Positions 17,815-27,839 are shown, numbered from the stretch's first letter. The stretch: 64,000 nt of DNA from Erythrobacter aurantius (GCF_023823125.1 NZ_CP090949.1:372001-436000), one strand, 5' to 3'. Translations and numbers: made by a program. The notes: generated by a model from the sequence alone, not told the origin.

Positions 17815-18828
17815 ATGCGAACTGTCCTCATCACCGGTTCGGCCGGGTTCATCGGGTTCCACCTCGCACGCCTCCTGCTGGACGAGGGCTTTCGCGTCGT
17901 CGGCTTTGACGGGATGACAGACTACTACGATGTCCGGTTGAAAGAGCGGCGACATCAGATGTTGCTCCAGAACCCGAATTTCCGCTGCGTCACCGCAATG
18001 CTTGAGGACTTCGACGCGCTGCATTCGCTGGCGATGGAGGAAAAGCCTGACATCATCGTCCACCTCGCTGCGCAGGCGGGGGTCCGCTACAGCCTCGAAA
18101 ACCCGCGCGCCTATGTCGATGCCAATCTGGTGGGCACTTTCAACGTCATGGAATGCGCGCGCGAATTGGGCGTCGATCACCTTCTCATGGCATCGACCAG
18201 TTCGGTCTATGGCGCGAATGAGGAAATGCCGTTCGACGAGCGTCAGAAATGCGACACCCCGCTGACGCTCTACGCCGCGACGAAGAAAGCGAACGAGGCG
18301 ATGGCGCATTCCTATGCCCATCTTTGGAACCTGCCGACCACCATGTTCCGGTTCTTCACGGTCTATGGCCCGTGGGGTCGCCCGGACATGGCGCTGTTCA
18401 AGTTCACGCGCGGCATCCTCGAAGGGACGCCGATCGACATTTACAACAATGGCGAGATGTTCCGCGACTTCACTTATGTCACCGATCTGGTGCGCGGCAT
18501 CCGCCTGCTGATCGACAAGGCGCCGGTTCGCCCGGAAAGCACAGACGATATTCCCGAGTGGGATTCGCTGTCCCCCGCTGCCCCCTGGCGGGTGGTCAAT
18601 ATCGGCAACAGCGACAAGGTGCGGCTGATGGATTTCGTCGAGGCAATCGAGGCGGAATGCGGACGCGCGGCGGTGAAGAACTTCATGCCGATGCAAAAAG
18701 GCGATGTGCCCGCGACCTGGGCAAATGCGACGCTATTGCGCGAATTGACCGGGTACGCCCCGCAAACCGGAGTGCGTGACGGCATCCGCGAATTTGTCGC
18801 TTGGTATCGCGATTATTACGCGGTCTAG
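17815..18828 (+). CDS. UDP-glucuronate 4-epimerase (CapI/LspL type)
   Basis: 337 residues, extended SDR. NAD-binding [25 protein letters not shown], catalytic ASTSSVYG and YAATKKANE (Tyr/Lys pair), then [14 protein letters not shown], a hallmark of the UDP-GlcA/GalA epimerase group. It provides UDP-GalA from UDP-GlcA. The frame opens at GTG 17809, but ATG 17815 is 5 bases beyond an AAGGGG Shine-Dalgarno. It lies alone on the plus strand between two leftward units and its stop overlaps the wecC stop by 4 bases. Confidence 0.93.
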   Translation: MRTVLITGSAGFIGFHLARLLLDEGFRVVGFDGMTDYYDVRLKERRHQMLLQNPNFRCVTAMLEDFDALHSLAMEEKPDIIVHLAAQAGVRYSLENPRAYVDANLVGTFNVMECARELGVDHLLMASTSSVYGANEEMPFDERQKCDTPLTLYAATKKANEAMAHSYAHLWNLPTTMFRFFTVYGPWGRPDMALFKFTRGILEGTPIDIYNNGEMFRDFTYVTDLVRGIRLLIDKAPVRPESTDDIPEWDSLSPAAPWRVVNIGNSDKVRLMDFVEAIEAECGRAAVKNFMPMQKGDVPATWANATLLRELTGYAPQTGVRDGIREFVAWYRDYYAV

Positions 18829-20132
18829 GCCACCATCCGGCGTTCGACAAAGCTGTAAAGCCGTGGCGCCTCTGCCCACACGCCGCGTGTGTCGACGATT
18901 TCGCCCTCTGGCCGCGCGCTCCCTTTGAAGCCTTGGTGATCGACCAGCATCACATGGATGTCCGCCCGTGCCGCCTCGGCTGGCTGCACCAGCGCCGCGC
19001 CTTCGAGCGATGCGGGCAGCGTATCGACATTGGGTTCGACCACCAAGATCGGCCCGCTGTGCCACGCGAGAATTTCTTCAGCGATTTCCAGCGCCGGGCT
19101 TTCGCGCAAATCGTCAATGTCGGGCTTGAAGGCGAGGCCGTAGACCGCGATCCGCACCTCAGCGGCGGTTTTTGCCGGGTGATTGGCAAGGTGATTGCCG
19201 AGCGCCGCCTTGACCTGATCCAGCACCCAGTCCGGCTTGCCTGAATTGACCCGGCGTGCAGTCTGGATCAGCGGCGAAGCACCGGGCGCGGACGAAACGA
19301 TGAACCACGGGTCCACCGCGATACAATGCCCGCCGACACCCGGCCCCGGCTGGAGGATGTTCACGCGCGGATGCCGGTTGGCGAGCATGATCAGCTCCCA
19401 CACATCGATTTCCAGCTCGTCGCAGATCAATGACAGCTCATTGGCAAACGCGATATTGACGTCGCGGAAGCTGTTTTCGGTAAGCTTGGCCATCTCGGCG
19501 GCGCGCGGGCCCGAGGCGATGACGCAATCTCCGGTGACGAACAGCTTGTACAGCGCAGCTGCCGTCAGCGAGCAGCGCTGAGTCATCCCGCCAATCACCC
19601 GATCATTTGTGATCAGTTCCTGCATGACCTTGCCGGGCAACACACGTTCCGGACAATGTGCGATCCGGATGTCGGACTGCTCACCCGCCTGCTGCGGGAA
19701 AGTCAGGTCGCTGCGATGGGCGGCAAGCCAACCCGCCATCGCCTCGGTCGCGCCAACGGGCGAAGTGGATTCGAGGATCACGATATTGCCCGGCTCGAGC
19801 ACCGGGGCGATCGCCTTGCAGGCTGCCTCGATATAGGAAAGATCGGGTTCGTGATTGTCGCCCTTGAAGGGGGTGGGAACGGCGATCAGGAATGCGTCGG
19901 CAGGTTCGGGAACCATGGTCGCACGCAGGAAACCCCGGTTCACCGCTGCGCTGACGACCATGTCGAGGTCAGGCTCGATGATATGGATGTCACCGCGATT
20001 GATGGTATCGACCGTTTTCGGGTTCACATCGACCCCGACAACCTCGACCTTGCGCGATGCGAACATCGCTGCGGTCGGCAGGCCGATATAGCCAAGGCCG
20101 ATGACAGAGACTTTGCTTATGGGTTTTCTCAT
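18825..20132 (-). CDS. wecC: UDP-N-acetyl-D-mannosamine dehydrogenase
   Basis: 435 residues. Oxidises UDP-ManNAc to UDP-ManNAcA with two NAD+. N-terminal [11 protein letters not shown]ossmann motif, [30 protein letters not shown], the catalytic Cys in [15 protein letters not shown], and the C-terminal [16 protein letters not shown] domain. Directly downstream of, and overlapping, wecB (ATGA), so the pair converts UDP-GlcNAc to UDP-ManNAcA. This uronate could be the substrate amidated by the AsnB homologue. Confidence 0.96.
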   Translation of the reverse strand: MRKPISKVSVIGLGYIGLPTAAMFASRKVEVVGVDVNPKTVDTINRGDIHIIEPDLDMVVSAAVNRGFLRATMVPEPADAFLIAVPTPFKGDNHEPDLSYIEAACKAIAPVLEPGNIVILESTSPVGATEAMAGWLAAHRSDLTFPQQAGEQSDIRIAHCPERVLPGKVMQELITNDRVIGGMTQRCSLTAAALYKLFVTGDCVIASGPRAAEMAKLTENSFRDVNIAFANELSLICDELEIDVWELIMLANRHPRVNILQPGPGVGGHCIAVDPWFIVSSAPGASPLIQTARRVNSGKPDWVLDQVKAALGNHLANHPAKTAAEVRIAVYGLAFKPDIDDLRESPALEIAEEILAWHSGPILVVEPNVDTLPASLEGAALVQPAEAARADIHVMLVDHQGFKGSARPEGEIVDTRGVWAEAPRLYSFVERRMVA

Positions 20133-21280
20133 GGGTTCACCGGCTGTGAGTGTTCGAAGTGCTGGACGATGGCGTCGCGGATCCGGGTGGAGGCTAGGCC
20201 GTCGCCATAGGGGTTGTGAGCAAGCGCCATGGCTTCATAAGCGCTCCGATCATCGAGCAAAGTACTCGCCGCGCGCACGATCAGGTCGCTATCGGTACCC
20301 ACCAGCCGGACGGTTCCGGCATCGACCGCTTCGGGCCGTTCGGTGGTGTCACGCATGACCAGTACGGGTTTGCCCAGCGAAGGTGCTTCTTCCTGCACAC
20401 CGCCTGAATCTGTCAGAATGATATCAGCTGCCTGCATCAGATGGACAAAAGGCAGGTAATCCTGCGGTTCGATCAGATGCACGGCAGGATGGGCGGCTAG
20501 CCGCGCCTCGACCGGCCCTTTGACATTGGGATTGAGATGCACCGGATAGATCACCTGCGTGTCGCCCCGGTCGGCAAGCCAGGCGATGGCGTCGCAAATG
20601 CGCTCAAACCCGCCGCCAAAGCTTTCGCGGCGATGGCCGGTGACAAGGATCAGCCGTTTGCTCCGATCGATACCCAGGCGCGCATCGAGCGCGGCCGATT
20701 GCGCGGGATCCTGGCTCAGGCGCTCCACCACTTCGAGCAGCGCGTCAATTACCGTATTGCCTGTCACCACGATGTGATCGGCGGGCACGTTTTCTGCCAG
20801 CAGATTGCCGCGCGACCCTTGTGTCGGGGCGAAGTGCAGCCGCGTGATTGCGCCGGCGACCTTGCGATTGATCTCTTCGGGCCAGGGTGAATAGATGTTA
20901 CCGGTGCGCAAACCCGCTTCGACGTGACCCACGGTCACCCGCGCGTAATAAGCCGCCAGCGAAGCCGCGAGGGTCGTGGTCGTGTCGCCATGCACCAGCA
21001 CGATATCGGGGGCTTCTACATCGAGGACAGGTTTCAGTCCGAGCAACACACCAGCAGTGATTTCGTGCAGACCCTGTCCCGGCTGCATCAGGTTCAGATC
21101 GTGATCCGGCACAATTCCAAACAGATCGAGAACCTGGTCGAGCATTTCGCGGTGCTGCGCGGTGACGCAGACGCGTGCATCGAATCGCGGATCAGCCGCA
21201 AGCGCCCGCACCACCGGAGCCATCTTGATGGCTTCGGGACGGGTGCCGAATATCAGCAAGGCCTTGATCGGTCTGGTCAC
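20129..21280 (-). CDS. wecB: Non-hydrolysing UDP-GlcNAc 2-epimerase
   Basis: 383 residues, GT-B-like fold. Interconverts UDP-GlcNAc and UDP-ManNAc. Motifs: [67 protein letters not shown]-type [21 protein letters not shown] and [15 protein letters not shown]. Complete length for the family. It heads the wecB-wecC unit; the 129 bases upstream (21281-21409) lead to the next gene's stop and hold no other gene. Confidence 0.97.
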   Translation of the reverse strand: MTRPIKALLIFGTRPEAIKMAPVVRALAADPRFDARVCVTAQHREMLDQVLDLFGIVPDHDLNLMQPGQGLHEITAGVLLGLKPVLDVEAPDIVLVHGDTTTTLAASLAAYYARVTVGHVEAGLRTGNIYSPWPEEINRKVAGAITRLHFAPTQGSRGNLLAENVPADHIVVTGNTVIDALLEVVERLSQDPAQSAALDARLGIDRSKRLILVTGHRRESFGGGFERICDAIAWLADRGDTQVIYPVHLNPNVKGPVEARLAAHPAVHLIEPQDYLPFVHLMQAADIILTDSGGVQEEAPSLGKPVLVMRDTTERPEAVDAGTVRLVGTDSDLIVRAASTLLDDRSAYEAMALAHNPYGDGLASTRIRDAIVQHFEHSQPVNP

Positions 21281-21409
21281 GCGTTCTCAATCTCGTTGCC
21301 GCACGACCAATCGGGCCTGTGCGGCGGCTATGAATGACGAGATTGGGCCTTAGCAGAGATCGGTCAGGGAACGGTTAATGGAGCGGTTATTATTATCGCG
21401 CTCCGCCAG

Positions 21410-22000
21410 TCACTTGCCAGGCTCTTCTTCGGCTGCGGGAGCGGGCAATTCATCTTCCCCCGGAAGCGGCTGATCGCGTTCGCGTTCGAGGCGCTGGAGA
21501 TATTCACGCTCGATCTGCTCGACCCGTTCCTGTTCAGCGGCGGCATCGGCGTCGATCGTCGAAAGACGTTCCTGCCGCGCTTCCTCGATCAGCTGGCTGA
21601 AGCGCACGTTTTCGCCCTCGGCACGGTCGGCGTAAGCGGCGTTGATCATCTGCTGCGTGCAGCCCGTAATCCCGCCGGCACCGGCGGGGCTGCACGACAT
21701 CGTGCCGAAGTCACCGATGTAGCGGATCTTTTCGACGCGGCTCGTCCAGGACTCGTTCTCAGGCGAGTCGCTCTGCCGCAGATTCGAAGGAATGCGATAC
21801 CGCTCAGCCTCGACCAGGATTTCGCAAACGACGATTTCGCCCGGCTGGCTGGCGGTGGGGCATTCATCCTCGCTGTATGCAATGACCATATTCACCCGCT
21901 CTCCGGTCGGTGCCTGTTCGGGTTCCTGCGCGAAAGCAGGTGAGGCGCAAACGGCGGCGGCGAAGGGGGCAACGAAGGCAAGGCGCGACAGAATGGCCAT
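21410..22000 (-). CDS. Secreted hypothetical protein with Glu-rich C-terminus
   Basis: 196 residues with a clear signal peptide (MAILSRLAFVAPFAAAVCAS, cleavage near AFAQ). The mature part has four Cys in two pairs (about residues 45-120) and a charged helical C-terminus ending in Pro/Glu-rich sequence. Family not recognised. ATG 22000 follows an AGAGGAAC Shine-Dalgarno, better than the open frame's earlier start at 22036. It sits alone between wecB and the coq7 gene. Confidence 0.75.
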   Translation of the reverse strand: MAILSRLAFVAPFAAAVCASPAFAQEPEQAPTGERVNMVIAYSEDECPTASQPGEIVVCEILVEAERYRIPSNLRQSDSPENESWTSRVEKIRYIGDFGTMSCSPAGAGGITGCTQQMINAAYADRAEGENVRFSQLIEEARQERLSTIDADAAAEQERVEQIEREYLQRLERERDQPLPGEDELPAPAAEEEPGK

Positions 22001-22092
22001 TGGGGTTCCTCTCAAGCGAGCGCGATCAGCGCTCAAGATGTTCTGACCGCTACATAGCAGCCGCTGAACCGCTACTGAAGGGTGCAGATTGG

Positions 22093-22614
22093 CTAAATCC
22101 GCTCACTCACCTTGATCGCGATCCGGCAGCCGAGCCTGATCGCGCCGGACAGCAGCGGATAGGCAGGCGCGTTCTCCGCTCCGTTTGCCAAGGCAGCGTC
22201 GCGGTGCTGGCGCTCGTCCTCGCGGAATTCCTCGATCATGGTGGCAAGTTCGGGATCGGCACCGGTTTCGGCGAGGCGCTCAAGCTGTTCGGTATAATGC
22301 TTGTCGATCTCTTCCTCGACAGCGGCGGTGCAGGCCATCGCCGCTTCCGGCCCAAGCAGTGCGGTGCCTGCGCCCAGCGCATAGCCGGCGGCAGACCAGA
22401 ACGGGTGCAGCGCCGTCGGGCGGACCCCGCGCTTTGCCAGCATTTCGTCGAACCGAGCGCGGTGGCCCTCTTCCTGTTCGGCCATGTGGTGGATTTCCGC
22501 CGAGTGCGGGCCGCGATCACCCATGACCGCCAACTGCCCTTCGTAAATGCGGGTCGCGCCGAATTCCCCGGCCTGGTCGACCCGGATCATGCGGTGAAGT
22601 TCTTGGCGGTCCAT
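22093..22614 (-). CDS. coq7: Coq7-family demethoxyubiquinone hydroxylase
   Basis: 173 residues. Di-iron monooxygenase of ubiquinone biosynthesis, peripheral on the inner membrane. Ligand pattern of the ferritin-like bundle is complete: GEFGATRIYEGQ (Glu), MAEQEEGHRARFDE (Glu, ExxH), VEEEIDKHYTEQL and EFREDERQHRDAA (Glu and ExxH). Length fits bacterial Coq7. A 26-base gap separates it from the dsbB gene upstream in the same direction. Confidence 0.95.
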   Translation of the reverse strand: MDRQELHRMIRVDQAGEFGATRIYEGQLAVMGDRGPHSAEIHHMAEQEEGHRARFDEMLAKRGVRPTALHPFWSAAGYALGAGTALLGPEAAMACTAAVEEEIDKHYTEQLERLAETGADPELATMIEEFREDERQHRDAALANGAENAPAYPLLSGAIRLGCRIAIKVSERI

Positions 22615-22640
22615 AGTGGGCTCCTGAATCTCGTGTCTAC

Positions 22641-23093
22641 TTACTTCCTATACGCAGCCAAGGCCACCACGGCTGCCCCACCGACGCACGATATCAGGAA
22701 GTTGAACCCGGCAAGGGAGATGCCGAAGAGTGTCCACGGCGCGACATCGCACCGCACCAGCGGGGCGGCGGAGATATCCATCACATCGGTGCCGCTGGGC
22801 ATGGTGCTGCATCCGGTGATGCCTTCCCACCAGCCATATTCGACGCCCGCGTGGAAGCCGCCGATCAGGCCGGAGGTAACTATCGCGAGGCCCGCCAGCG
22901 CGACCCAGACCCGCTGCGGTGTTGCAAGGAACGACACCAGCCCGAGCGCAAGTGCGGCGAAATGGGGATAGCGCTGCCACCAGCACATTTCGCAGGGAAA
23001 CAGGCCAAAGCCATATTGCGACACATAGGCGCCGCCCAGAAGCCCGCCCGAAACAGCGAGCGCGAGCAAGCGGGATTGCTGCAAACCAGTCAT
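22641..23093 (-). CDS. DsbB-family disulfide-bond formation protein
   Basis: 150 residues, four membrane helices. The first periplasmic loop has FPCEMCWWQRYPH, the CxxC pair of DsbB that passes electrons to ubiquinone. The second loop has GCSTM followed by VRCD, the pair that reacts with DsbA. The frame opens with GTG 23102; ATG 23093 (MTGLQQSRL) is taken. It is adjacent to coq7, which is metabolically fitting because DsbB uses ubiquinone. Confidence 0.92.
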   Translation of the reverse strand: MTGLQQSRLLALAVSGGLLGGAYVSQYGFGLFPCEMCWWQRYPHFAALALGLVSFLATPQRVWVALAGLAIVTSGLIGGFHAGVEYGWWEGITGCSTMPSGTDVMDISAAPLVRCDVAPWTLFGISLAGFNFLISCVGGAAVVALAAYRK

Positions 23094-23142
23094 GCAGCCC
23101 ACTTAAGCAGCGCGGCGCCGAATGGCCAGTGCGATCAATCGA

Positions 23143-24486
23143 TCAGCGGCGTGTGTTCAACGCAACCGAGCTGGCTGTGGTGCGGCGCAGGGTTTCGAGC
23201 GCGTAGTGCAGCTGGAAATCCTCGATTCCCTGCTCCTCAAGCTGTTCCGAAGTCAGCTTGAAGCGCGGATCGTCGATCTTGTCAGATTCCATCTCCTCGT
23301 CGGCGATGCCGAGCTCGTTGATCAGATGGCCGCGCAGATCGGATTCGCGCGTCTGGAACTTCTCGCGCAGGGCGAAATCGGGATCGGACAGCTGCGGCAC
23401 GCGGATATCGGGGGTGATCCCGCCTTCCTGCACCGATTTGCCCGAAGGCGTGTAATAACGCGCCGTCGTCAGCTTGAGCGCGGCATCGGGGCCGAGCGGC
23501 AATAGCGATTGCACCGATCCCTTGCCAAAGCTGCGCTGCCCCATGACCAGCGCACGGCGATGATCCTGCAACGCGCCGGCGACGATTTCCGAAGCGGAAG
23601 CGGAACCTGCATCGATCAGCACGATCACCGGCACGCCTTCGGCCATATCTCCGCGGAACACGGTTTCGGCATCGTAGAGCAGGGTTTCGCCGCGGGCGCG
23701 GCCACGTTGCGAAACGATCCGCCCGGACTTCAGGAACAGGTCCGACAGCGCAACCGCCTCGTCCAGCGATCCGCCAGGGTTGGAGCGCAGATCGAGCACC
23801 AGCCCGCTCATGCGACCGGTCGCCTCGCTCTTGAGGTCCTCCCATGCGCGGTACACATCCGCGCCGACATCGGCGGAGAATTCATTGACCGAAATGACGC
23901 CGATGTTGCCTGCTTCAAGCTTGTAAGTGACCGGCTCCAGCTCGATCACGCCGCGCGTGACATCGACTTCGATCGGTTCGTCGCGACCGGGGCGGAAAAT
24001 CGTCAGCTTGATCGAAGTTCCGGCCTTGCCACGCATCCGGGCGACTGCATCGTCCAGTTCGCCACCGACGATCAGTTCGCCATCGAGGTGCGTGATGAAG
24101 TCACCCGCCTTGATACCCACTTGATCGGCAGGGCTGCCCTTGAACGGGGAAATCACCTTCACCGCGCCATCTTCGAGGATGACCGATAGGCCCAGCCCCG
24201 AATAATTGCCGTCGATCATGGTGTTGAGCCGTTCGAGATCGCTGCCGTCGAGATATCCCGAATGCGGATCAAGCGCCGCCAGCATCCCGTCGATCATGCC
24301 GCGCACCAGCACTTCGTCATCGACAGGCTCGACGTAATTGGCCTGAATGCGCTGGTAGACCGCGAACACCTTGGCCAGTTCAGGCCCGGCGCGGCCATCG
24401 ACCTGAGCCATGGTGGCGGTAGTGGCCGGGATCAACGCGACGGCGGTGACCAGAGCGGCGCTGCGAAGCAAGGCGGCAATTTTCAT
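23143..24486 (-). CDS. ctpA: S41 carboxy-terminal processing protease
   Basis: 447 residues. Signal peptide or anchor (MKIAALLRSAALVTAVALIP), CTP N-terminal region, PDZ domain (about residues 75-160, YSGLGLSV, GIKAGDFITHLDG), then the S41 core with LDLRSNPGGSLDEAV, GSASASEIVAGAL (nucleophile Ser) and SFGKGSVQ (general-base Lys). A periplasmic tail-specific protease. Start at ATG 24486 after an AGGAGCC Shine-Dalgarno. It follows the EnvC-like gene, as in many alphaproteobacteria, with a 167-base gap holding no other gene. Confidence 0.96.
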   Translation of the reverse strand: MKIAALLRSAALVTAVALIPATTATMAQVDGRAGPELAKVFAVYQRIQANYVEPVDDEVLVRGMIDGMLAALDPHSGYLDGSDLERLNTMIDGNYSGLGLSVILEDGAVKVISPFKGSPADQVGIKAGDFITHLDGELIVGGELDDAVARMRGKAGTSIKLTIFRPGRDEPIEVDVTRGVIELEPVTYKLEAGNIGVISVNEFSADVGADVYRAWEDLKSEATGRMSGLVLDLRSNPGGSLDEAVALSDLFLKSGRIVSQRGRARGETLLYDAETVFRGDMAEGVPVIVLIDAGSASASEIVAGALQDHRRALVMGQRSFGKGSVQSLLPLGPDAALKLTTARYYTPSGKSVQEGGITPDIRVPQLSDPDFALREKFQTRESDLRGHLINELGIADEEMESDKIDDPRFKLTSEQLEEQGIEDFQLHYALETLRRTTASSVALNTRR

Positions 24487-24653
24487 AAGGCGGCAGAGGC
24501 TCCTTTCGCACACTTTGTATAGGTTCGTGCAGCTTAACGCCAGATGAGAGCAATTGAGCGGAATTCAACGTCCCGCTGCGGGGCAGTTAAGCGCGATAGT
24601 ATTAGCATTCGGCGATCTTGGCATCGCCGCAAGCCGCCGACGTCATAGTCGGG

Positions 24654-25895
24654 TTAACCAAGGAAATTGAGCGGGTTAACCGGTTCGCCATTCCGGCGCA
24701 GTTCAATCGTGACGAGCGGCGCATCGCTGCCCGCCACGCCGAGCGGTGCGCCTGCGATCACTGCATCGCCAACTTCGGCCTCGATCCGGTCAAGCCCGGT
24801 GACAAGACTTGTCCAGCCGCCTTCATGTTCGATGATGACGATTCGCCCGAAGCCTCGATACGGCCCGGCAAAGGCGATCCGCCCGGTTGCGGGCGCAACC
24901 ACTTGCGCGCCGCGCGCCGGAGCGAGTTCGAGGCTGGTCGAACGCATCCCGCTTTCGCGCAATTCGCCGAAGCCTGTCACAGTCCGGCCCTGAACCGGAA
25001 GTTGGAACCCGGAAAGCCGCGTGCTGGACGGACTGGGGCTGGGGGTCGCCATCGCTGATCGGTCAGACGCCGAAACCGGCCCGGCGGAGATATCGGCAGG
25101 GCGCAGGATCGGGCCGGACAAGGCCGCCAGTTCGCGGCGAAGCGTTGCGGCTTCGTCAATCTTGTCGATCAGCCCGTCGAGATCGCGAGCCTCTTCAGCG
25201 AGGGCTAGCGCCCGTTCCGCCTCGCGCGCGGCAACACCACGGGCCTCACGAGATGCGAGGCGCTGGCGGGTTTCGAGCTTTGCCAGTTCAGCCCGGCGGA
25301 CCTGCAACTGTTCCTCGCTGGCCCGCAGGTTGGCGAGCGCGCGTTCGGCGCGGCGTTCGAGATTGCGGCGTTGCTCGAGCTCCGAGCGCAAGGCTGCGGT
25401 CCGCTGGCGGATTTCCGGCACCGCGGATTCGAGCACGGCACGGACATAGACGACGTCTTTGAGCGAACCGGGCTGCAAAGCCGAAAGCGCCAGCGGACGA
25501 CGGGCGGTCGTTTGCAAGGCCCCGGTCAGGCGGACGAGCGGCTGCTGGCGTTCTGCCAGACGCGCGGACAGCGCCGCGCTGGCGGATTGGGCAAGCGAAT
25601 AGCGTGCGAGAGCGGCAGCGATATCGGCTTCCGATGCCTGGATCTGCGCGGCAACGGATGCCGCCTCGCGCGCAGTCTTTTCCGCCTCCTCTTCCGCTTC
25701 GGAAGCTTCGCTGGCGAGGCGCGCTGCGCGGGCTTCGGCCTGCTGGCTTTCGCGTGTCGCCCGCTCCAGTTCGGCCTGCGCTTCGGCCGGTTCAAGGAGA
25801 GCGACTTCGCGTTGGGCCCAGCCTTGAGGCACGGCGACAATCAAAGCTCCGGCAACTCCGATCGAGACACAAATTGGGGCGGCGTGACGCATCAT
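24654..25895 (-). CDS. EnvC-like murein hydrolase activator, degenerate LytM domain
   Basis: 413 residues. Signal peptide (about 1-25), a long Ala/Glu/Arg-rich coiled coil (about 30-250), a linker, and a C-terminal M23-like beta domain (about 300-413). The two metal-binding motifs are lost: the HxxxD position reads STSLELAP and the HxH position reads LVTIELRRNG. It should therefore activate an amidase at division rather than cut peptidoglycan, as EnvC does. Start ATG-ATG 25895 follows a GCAGGG Shine-Dalgarno and lies just beyond the rlmH stop. Confidence 0.9.
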   Translation of the reverse strand: MMRHAAPICVSIGVAGALIVAVPQGWAQREVALLEPAEAQAELERATRESQQAEARAARLASEASEAEEEAEKTAREAASVAAQIQASEADIAAALARYSLAQSASAALSARLAERQQPLVRLTGALQTTARRPLALSALQPGSLKDVVYVRAVLESAVPEIRQRTAALRSELEQRRNLERRAERALANLRASEEQLQVRRAELAKLETRQRLASREARGVAAREAERALALAEEARDLDGLIDKIDEAATLRRELAALSGPILRPADISAGPVSASDRSAMATPSPSPSSTRLSGFQLPVQGRTVTGFGELRESGMRSTSLELAPARGAQVVAPATGRIAFAGPYRGFGRIVIIEHEGGWTSLVTGLDRIEAEVGDAVIAGAPLGVAGSDAPLVTIELRRNGEPVNPLNFLG

Positions 25896-25899
25896 GACG

Positions 25900-26322
25900 C
25901 TACCCTGCCCGATGATAGGGATGGCCTGCAAGAATGCTTGTGGCGCGATACAGCTGTTCCATCAGCATCGCCCGTGCCAGCAGGTGCGGCCAGGTTGCCG
26001 GACCAAACGCCAGCAGCAGATCGGCTTCGGCCCGCTCCTGTTCGGAATGGCCGTCTGCCGCACCGATCACAAAACGGGTTTCTCGTATGCCGTCATCGCG
26101 CCAGCGCCCGAGAGTATCTGCAAGTTTCTCCGAAGCGAGCGCCTTGCCCCGCTCGTCCAGCAAAACCGTCTTGTAGGGAGTGACGGGATCGGGGATCCGT
26201 CCGCCGGTTTCGGGCAGTTCGGTAAGACGGACAGGCCAGGTCATGCGCTTTTCATAACGCGCGACCAGCTCAGCTTCGGGCGAGCGGGCAATCTTACCGC
26301 GAGCGATGACGTGAAGCAGAAT
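25900..26322 (-). CDS. rlmH: 23S rRNA pseudouridine-1915 N3-methyltransferase
   Basis: About 140 residues, SPOUT fold. Family sequence begins at ILLHVIARGKI and includes SPEAELVARYEKRM, LLDERGKALASEKLA, FVIGAADGHSEQE and the C-terminal LARAMLMEQLYRATSILAGHPYHR. The frame is open to 26499, but sequence before codon 26322 is not RlmH-like and contains no ATG, GTG or TTG from 26455 to 26322. The likely start is ATT 26322 or CTG 26319, with a weak GGATAAG about 10 bases upstream. An inverted repeat (GCGGCC-ATAA-GGCCGC, 26395-26410) lies in the leader. Confidence 0.88.
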   Translation of the reverse strand: MLLHVIARGKIARSPEAELVARYEKRMTWPVRLTELPETGGRIPDPVTPYKTVLLDERGKALASEKLADTLGRWRDDGIRETRFVIGAADGHSEQERAEADLLLAFGPATWPHLLARAMLMEQLYRATSILAGHPYHRAG

Positions 26323-26456
26323 GACGGTCTTATCCGTAGCCTTGAGTCGAACGGCCCGCTTGCAGGCCGCAAGGCCGACCGGCCGCCCGCAGCGATGCGG
26401 CCATAAGGCCGCGTGAGCGAAGACATCGCAGCGCGGCGGCGCTGCGACAAAGCGAA

Positions 26457-26870
26457 TTACGCCCGGCCTGCGGCCGCTTCGTTGCCTTCGAACGACCACA
26501 TGCGTTCGAGGTTGTAGAAGCTGCGGACTTCCGGACGGAACAAGTGCACGACGACATCGCCGGCATCGATCAGCACCCAGTCGGCAGCCGGAAGGCCTTC
26601 GACCCGGACGGGGCCGAAGCCGGCCTGCTTGACCTTTTCGGCAAGCTTTTGCGCGATCGCGGCGACCTGGCGGGTCGAACGGCCGCTGGCGATTACCATG
26701 TAATCGGCCACCGAGCTCTTGCCCTCAAGCGGGATCGAGACGATTTCCTGCGCCTGATCATCGTCGAGCTGGCGCATGACCAGATCGTGCAGGCTATCGA
26801 GTTGCGTATCAGTCGGCATGGCGGGAACAGCCCGTGGCGGAACTGCCGAAGCAGTGTGTGCCTGTGTCAT
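26457..26870 (-). CDS. rsfS: Ribosome silencing factor RsfS
   Basis: 137 residues. Binds ribosomal protein L14 and blocks subunit joining when nutrients are low. Core motifs: LDDDQAQEIVSIPLEGKSS, ADYMVIASGRSTRQVAAIA, GLPAADWVLIDAGDVVVHLF and FYNLERMWS. About 25 extra N-terminal residues are variable; ATG 26819 is an alternative start. It sits between nadD and rlmH, the conserved bacterial order. Confidence 0.96.
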   Translation of the reverse strand: MTQAHTASAVPPRAVPAMPTDTQLDSLHDLVMRQLDDDQAQEIVSIPLEGKSSVADYMVIASGRSTRQVAAIAQKLAEKVKQAGFGPVRVEGLPAADWVLIDAGDVVVHLFRPEVRSFYNLERMWSFEGNEAAAGRA

Positions 26871-26957
26871 AGGCTAGCTTTATTCTCCAGATTGTAGGGT
26901 TGAAATGGGCGTCGGCACGCCGAATGGCAAGAAGTGAGTGAAAGGGCCCCAAAAGCC

Positions 26958-27629
26958 TCATTCGGTCTCACCTGTGTCCGGCCATTGCTGGATATGGCGA
27001 AAAGTCAGCCCATCACGCACCGGCGTTTCACGATAAAGCCCGGCCCAATCGGCATTGGCACGACGGATAGCCGTGGCCGATCTTGAGTCCGGATCGAAAC
27101 GCATGAACACCAGTGCCGGTGCGCTCCATTGCCCCCGTTTCCTGAAACCGGCGACAGACACCCGATAGCGCCTGAGCCAGGCCATGACGGGGCTCGTCAT
27201 GGCCTGCGCATCATAACCGGGTCGCGCGATCACTGCAATCGGCATGGTGCGGGCGATATCGCGCCAATCCTTCCACCTGTGAAACTGCGCGAGATTATCC
27301 GACCCCATCAACCAAACGAACTCGCGCCGGGGATAGCGCCGCTTGAGCGCGCGCAAGGTGTCTATCGTAAAGCGCGTTCCGAGTTCTTTCTCGATCGCGG
27401 TCGGCACAATGGGGGCGCGGCGAGCCAGCGATTGCGCCGATTTCATTCTCGCTGCCAACGGGGCCATCCCGGCCTTTGGCTTTAACGGGTTTCCGGGCGA
27501 TACCAGCCACCATACCTCGTCGAGTCCCAAAGCTTCCATCGCAAACAGGGTGATACGGCGATGCCCGCCATGCGCCGGATTGAAACTGCCCCCCAGAAGT
27601 CCGGTGCGCTTTGTGCCTGATCGATTCAT
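26958..27629 (-). CDS. nadD: Nicotinate-nucleotide adenylyltransferase
   Basis: 223 residues. Makes deamido-NAD from nicotinate mononucleotide and ATP. The N-terminal GLLGGSFNPAHGGHRRI is the nucleotidyltransferase GxFxPxHxGH motif; FVWLMGSDNLAQFHRW and the C-terminal SATAIRR (ISSTxIR equivalent) complete the active site. It heads the leftward nadD-rsfS-rlmH-EnvC-like group. Start ATG 27629. Confidence 0.96.
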   Translation of the reverse strand: MNRSGTKRTGLLGGSFNPAHGGHRRITLFAMEALGLDEVWWLVSPGNPLKPKAGMAPLAARMKSAQSLARRAPIVPTAIEKELGTRFTIDTLRALKRRYPRREFVWLMGSDNLAQFHRWKDWRDIARTMPIAVIARPGYDAQAMTSPVMAWLRRYRVSVAGFRKRGQWSAPALVFMRFDPDSRSATAIRRANADWAGLYRETPVRDGLTFRHIQQWPDTGETE

Positions 27630-27764
27630 CCGAGCCGGGATAGCAGCCCCTCCCGGCGCTGTCAGGAGAGCATTGCGGGACTCGGCTTTTCCAGCCGATT
27701 CGGCGCGCGCTTACCGCTCGGTCTGATTGTACGGAAACGACAAGAACGGGATTCTGGAGGAGTC

Positions 27765-27815
27765 TTGCTCGCAACTGAACGACTCACCGTGATAAATTCT
27801 CGGTTCGCCCTTTAG
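27765..27815 (+). CDS. Possible 16-residue leader ORF before the M23 gene
   Basis: A strong GGAGGAG (27756-27762) precedes TTG 27765. The frame reads 16 codons to TAG 27813-27815 (MLATERLTVINSRFAL). It lies in the 265-base gap between nadD and the rightward M23 peptidase gene, 80 bases ahead of that gene's TTG. No homologue is expected at this size. The Shine-Dalgarno spacing is short and the call rests only on this signal and position. Confidence 0.25.
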   Translation: MLATERLTVINSRFAL

Positions 27816-27839
27816 CGCTTTGGCGGGATTCGATTCTTC

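Noticed and set aside
26323..26499. N-terminal extension of rlmH to 26499
   Set aside because: It overlaps rsfS, carries no RlmH similarity and would make the protein about 60 residues too long.
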